From NCBI GenBank assembly GCA_016860845.1, contig BOKF01000062.1, positions 1 to 49,081 of the forward strand: 49,081 bases of DNA, written 5' to 3'. A program made the translations under genes and the position numbers. This document shows, in pieces, positions 46,671-49,081 of this stretch. The notes beneath the pieces are model-generated. The model ran no database searches and was not told where the DNA came from. It worked only from the letters and a program-made list of their open reading frames with translations. Numbering within the stretch: the first letter of the stretch is position 1; each line of letters begins with the position of its first letter. The stretch comes from Chloroflexota bacterium (GTDB lineage: Bacteria; Chloroflexota; Anaerolineae; 4572-78; J111).

Positions 46671-48848
46671 TCATCTTGCCTCAAACGGCCCCAGTTTAAT
46701 CCCCTCTATACCCTCAAACGTCAGGTTGTGCCATTGGCCGGGGCCTTCGGTGCGGTAGGGCAGCAGGTGGAGCGTCAGCGGGCCGGAAGCAGGGGGCAGC
46801 GGCAGTTCGTAAAAATCGCCGACGATCTCTCCGGGAGTCCAGAGGGTAGTCGGGTAGCTGCTGAGAACGGGATGGGCGGCGTCTTTTTTGTAAAGTTCCT
46901 GCCCGGCAGAGTCGAGCAGTCGTAGCGAGAGGGCGTAGTCCCAGGTCAATTTGTGGGGCGCGCGCCAGTAGAGTGTGAGTTGTAAGACCCCCTCACCCCC
47001 CTCCATCTCCCCCCTAAGAGGGGGGAGGGCAGGGAGGGGATCTTGCGGCCAGATTTTGGTGCGGTAGCCGATCAAGTCTAGCTCATCCTCAAAGCTGGCG
47101 TTCAGCAGGATAAGGTTGGACGGCGTTTGAAGCTGGGGGGCGGTTTGCAGATAAATGAGGGGACCGAGCATGGTCAGGTAGGGCGTACCGATGAGATCGG
47201 TGGGTTTGCGGGTAAAGTAGACCGGCTGGCCTGCCGTACGAGCAGCGGCGACTTTTTCGGGCCAGCGGTCGAGGGGGTTGCGGACGGTTACATCGGGGCG
47301 CCAGCCGTTGATGAGCTGGTAGTATTTCAGGGGGGTGTATTGCTCCCAATCACCCCAGATGATGCTGTTGGGTTCGACAAAGGGCAGGCTGCTCTCGACC
47401 AGGCGTTGAGCCTGAGAGCCACGCAAAAGCTGACGCCACTCGTCCAGCGGGGCGATGGAGGCGGTGTATAACATTTGCCGGTTCGGCCAGATCAAGGTGC
47501 AGGCGAAGAGGAAGATGAGGATAGCAGATAGTAGATAGGGGATAGCAGTCGGGATAATTTTATGACCTGTTTTGTCATGAATTGCCGCTTTAAATCGTAA
47601 ATCGTAAATCGTAAATCGTAAATCCAAAATCCAATTGATTCCCAGTCCCAGCCAGACGTTGAAAAGCATGTAAGCGGGCATTAAATACCACGTGGGAGCC
47701 TCGTTCAGATTGACCACTTCAAAGTCGAGCGTGAACAGCAGGAGCAAGATGATGAGTCCGGCTTGAAAAAGAAAGTGGCGGGTCTGCCGCCACAGCAGCC
47801 ACAGCCCGCCGAGAGCCGCCAGGACGACGCCCGTCCACGACAGTTGAGCCAGCAGGTCTTGCCAGATAAAGGCCAGGCGGGCCGGTAGAAAGGCTGGATC
47901 GAAGGAGAAAAACAACCCTTGCGAGTCGCCGGAGCCGACCAAAAACCAGAAGCTTTGCCAGTCGCTAATGATTTCGTGACTGTAGGGTGGCTGGTTGATT
48001 CCCCGAATGTAGATGAAGAGGTAGAGTAATAAGGGAGCAAGGGCAACCAGAAGGAGAGTCCCCAGCCGTTTGGGCTGGCGGAGGAGCTGCGGCGCGTGCC
48101 AAACTACCCAGGCGATGAGCGAAGGCAGGTAAAATATCGTCGTGCGGTGGTGAGCCAGGCTGAGGCCAACGATGAGGGCAAGGAGATAGGGGAGAGGAGG
48201 GAAAGGTTGGAAGGTTGGAAGATTGGAAGGTTGGGTTAAAGACGAATCCACTCCTCCAGTCCTCCACTCCTCCAGTCTTCCAGTCTTCCACTCCTCCACT
48301 CTTTTCTGCCAGAGGATCGCGGCAAGGGTGATGAGGGCGAAAAAGAGGACGTTCATCGAGCGGACGCCGGCAATAACGCTCCACTGCCACATGGTCAGGC
48401 CGGCGGCGAGGGTGAGGCCGGCGATGAAAGCGCTGAAGAAAGGTGATGCGTGATGCGTCCCAAGGGGAGGCTTCGCTCTGATGCGTGATGCGTGATGCGA
48501 AAGATGGTAGACAATGAGGGCAGTGACGCCGGCGGCGAGAGCGCCGTTGACGGCGGAAAAGAGGTTCATGCGCCAGGCCGGGGAGCCGAAGGGAATGAGG
48601 AGGGTCCACAGCTTGCCCAAGAGGATGTAAAGGGGGTAGCCGGTGGTGTGGGGAATGCCCAGCAAAGGCGCGGCGAATTGATGTTCGCCGGCATCGCCGC
48701 CGACAACACCGGGGGCCAGGGTGAGCAGGTAGAGGGTAAGGACACTGAAAAAGACGGCAAGGAAGAGGAGGCGTGATGCGTGATGCGTGATGCGTGAATT
48801 GTGGGATGCAAAATGGGGCTGAGGCTGCTCTGTGGGTGAGACATTCAT
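46671..48848 (-). CDS. DUF2723 (protein O-mannosyltransferase-like) membrane protein with C-terminal beta domain
   Basis: 725 residues from ATG 48848; an upstream in-frame ATG at 48953 would add 35 unconserved residues. TLAPGVVGGDAGEHQFAAPLLGIPHTTGYPLYILLGKLWTLL is the DUF2723 signature, a GT-C relative with the acidic pair in the first external loop. About ten helices follow, then a soluble part with VRNPLDRW and PVYFTRKP, and one beta block (LTLYWRAPHKLTWDYALSLRL, TLWTPGEIVGDFYELPL) shared with the three genes downstream. The N-terminus and several loops are made of repeat words (NSRITHHASR, FTIYDLRF). TAAAAT lies at 48861-48856, so the mRNA may be leaderless. Confidence 0.78.
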   Translation of the reverse strand: MNVSPTEQPQPHFASHNSRITHHASRLLFLAVFFSVLTLYLLTLAPGVVGGDAGEHQFAAPLLGIPHTTGYPLYILLGKLWTLLIPFGSPAWRMNLFSAVNGALAAGVTALIVYHLSHHASRIRAKPPLGTHHASPFFSAFIAGLTLAAGLTMWQWSVIAGVRSMNVLFFALITLAAILWQKRVEEWKTGRLEEWRTGGVDSSLTQPSNLPTFQPFPPLPYLLALIVGLSLAHHRTTIFYLPSLIAWVVWHAPQLLRQPKRLGTLLLVALAPLLLYLFIYIRGINQPPYSHEIISDWQSFWFLVGSGDSQGLFFSFDPAFLPARLAFIWQDLLAQLSWTGVVLAALGGLWLLWRQTRHFLFQAGLIILLLLFTLDFEVVNLNEAPTWYLMPAYMLFNVWLGLGINWILDLRFTIYDLRFKAAIHDKTGHKIIPTAIPYLLSAILIFLFACTLIWPNRQMLYTASIAPLDEWRQLLRGSQAQRLVESSLPFVEPNSIIWGDWEQYTPLKYYQLINGWRPDVTVRNPLDRWPEKVAAARTAGQPVYFTRKPTDLIGTPYLTMLGPLIYLQTAPQLQTPSNLILLNASFEDELDLIGYRTKIWPQDPLPALPPLRGEMEGGEGVLQLTLYWRAPHKLTWDYALSLRLLDSAGQELYKKDAAHPVLSSYPTTLWTPGEIVGDFYELPLPPASGPLTLHLLPYRTEGPGQWHNLTFEGIEGIKLGPFEAR
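47519..47631. repeat. word arrays (AGATAGT; CGTAAAT) inside the DUF2723 gene
   Basis: GGATAGCAGATAGTAGATAG at 47519-47538 and, at 47590-47620, AAATCGTA repeated four times with period 7. The coding strand reads DLRFTIYDLRFKAA, a 7-residue period. Confidence 0.88.
48201..48302. repeat. octamer arrays (GGTTGGAA; CTCCAGTC) inside the DUF2723 gene
   Basis: AAGGTTGGAAGGTTGGAAG at 48203-48221, and TCCTCCAGTCCTCCACTCC with CAGTCTTCCAGTCTTCC from 48251. The two halves are roughly reverse-complement in style. The coding strand reads EEWKTGRLEEWRTGG and TQPSNLPTFQPF. Confidence 0.85.
48443..48500. repeat. TGCGTGA array with nested CCCAAGGGG element inside the DUF2723 gene
   Basis: The stretch 48451-48499 is identical to 40144-40192. 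The nested CCCAAGGGGAGGCTTCGCTC is at 48459-48478. The coding strand reads HHASRIRAKPPLGTHHAS. Confidence 0.9.
48771..48797. repeat. TGCGTGA array near the start of the DUF2723 gene
   Basis: GCGTGATGCGTGATGCGTGA with one more copy. The coding strand reads NSRITHHASR just before the first membrane helix. Confidence 0.88.
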
Positions 48849-48855
48849 AGGTTGA

Positions 48856-49081
48856 ATTTTAGGGGAAAGGGGCGGAATTGGCGAATTGAGAGGGAGAGGG
48901 TAACATCGTATGAATCGCCAGGCGGAAAGATTGGTGATCTGCTCACGATACATCTAACAGGCTGTCTAAAAATTACCTAAACTACCCCTTGGCCGCCATT
49001 TTTGTCACAGAAATGGGCCTTTCGGCATCAATTTGAGGCCAATTTTGGTCAGTTTTGGCTACTTATAGCCTGATATTTGAA
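48856..49081. other. window-end non-coding region with possible IS end
   Basis: TAAAAT on the minus strand at 48861-48856 is a candidate -10 for the DUF2723 gene. CAGGCTGTCTAAAAATTACC at 48959-48978 looks like the outer end of an insertion sequence, and AT-rich sequence with GGCC-containing words follows to the window edge. No gene is recognised. Confidence 0.35.

Noticed and set aside
47590..47620. CRISPR-like periodic array (AAATCGTA words)
   Set aside because: Period is 7 bases with no spacers, and it lies inside an intact gene; it belongs to the word-repeat system.

Overview
The window reads like a chromosome segment of a Chloroflexota bacterium, probably of the Anaerolineae type. I infer this from gene content, not from a marker gene: very long GT-C glycosyltransferases with C-terminal beta domains, a Tat-exported lipoprotein oligopeptide-binding protein, a non-pyrrolysine MttB-family protein, and gene junctions filled with short-word repeats. 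No rRNA or tRNA gene was recognised. Most genes look GC-rich; AT-richer patches hold accessory genes (1-1330, 14569-15450, 19602-19880, 34085-36720).

Layout. 1-1955: the 3' end of an unknown CDS and two exported proteins with C-terminal membrane anchors. 1975-4955 (minus): a nicotinamidase-like hydrolase, an SPFH protein and nicotinate phosphoribosyltransferase, behind a near-consensus promoter with twin palindromic operators, i.e. an NAD-salvage unit. 5167-11233 (minus): an MttB-family methyltransferase, Fe-type and Zn-type alcohol dehydrogenases, a YbaK-like deacylase and a DAO-type FAD oxidoreductase, read as a methylamine/one-carbon unit. 11384-12724 (minus): a deoxyribosyltransferase-like protein. 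12904-21429 (plus): a complete histidine-to-glutamate route (hutU, ftcD, hutI, hutH), interrupted by a nonsense-broken nucleotidyltransferase, its partner, aceK and a small antitoxin-like gene. 21741-28228 (plus): an oligopeptide ABC transporter with fused ATPases. 28218-31596 (plus): a CBS-ACT protein, a PP-loop ATPase with possible MurL relationship, and a beta-propeller lipoprotein. 31683-33876 (plus): a MetE-like protein and a PhnD-like binding protein. 34085-36660 (minus): an AT-rich cassette of a GIY-YIG nuclease-like protein and a large ParB-like protein with its own operator and a long leader. 36749-37855 (minus): phosphofructokinase. 38030-48848 (minus): four large polytopic glycosyltransferase-like proteins.

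The most unusual feature is a system of short-word repeats, mostly 7-mers and some 8-mers. Different words are used at different places, and at gene junctions each element is usually an array followed by an approximate reverse complement. One sits in nearly every junction of the 1975-11233 run. The same words also occur inside coding sequences (hutI and all four glycosyltransferase-like genes). There, the words that contain a stop on one strand are always in the stop-free orientation, and three copies of a 7-mer encode a 7-residue repeat such as SRITHHA. A second sequence is nested inside four of these arrays. A separate family of perfect or near-perfect palindromes clusters around the phnD-like gene.

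The genes suggest a heterotroph that takes up peptides, degrades histidine via formimino-THF and handles methyl groups from methylated amines. All functions are inferred by reading the sequence; no database search was run.
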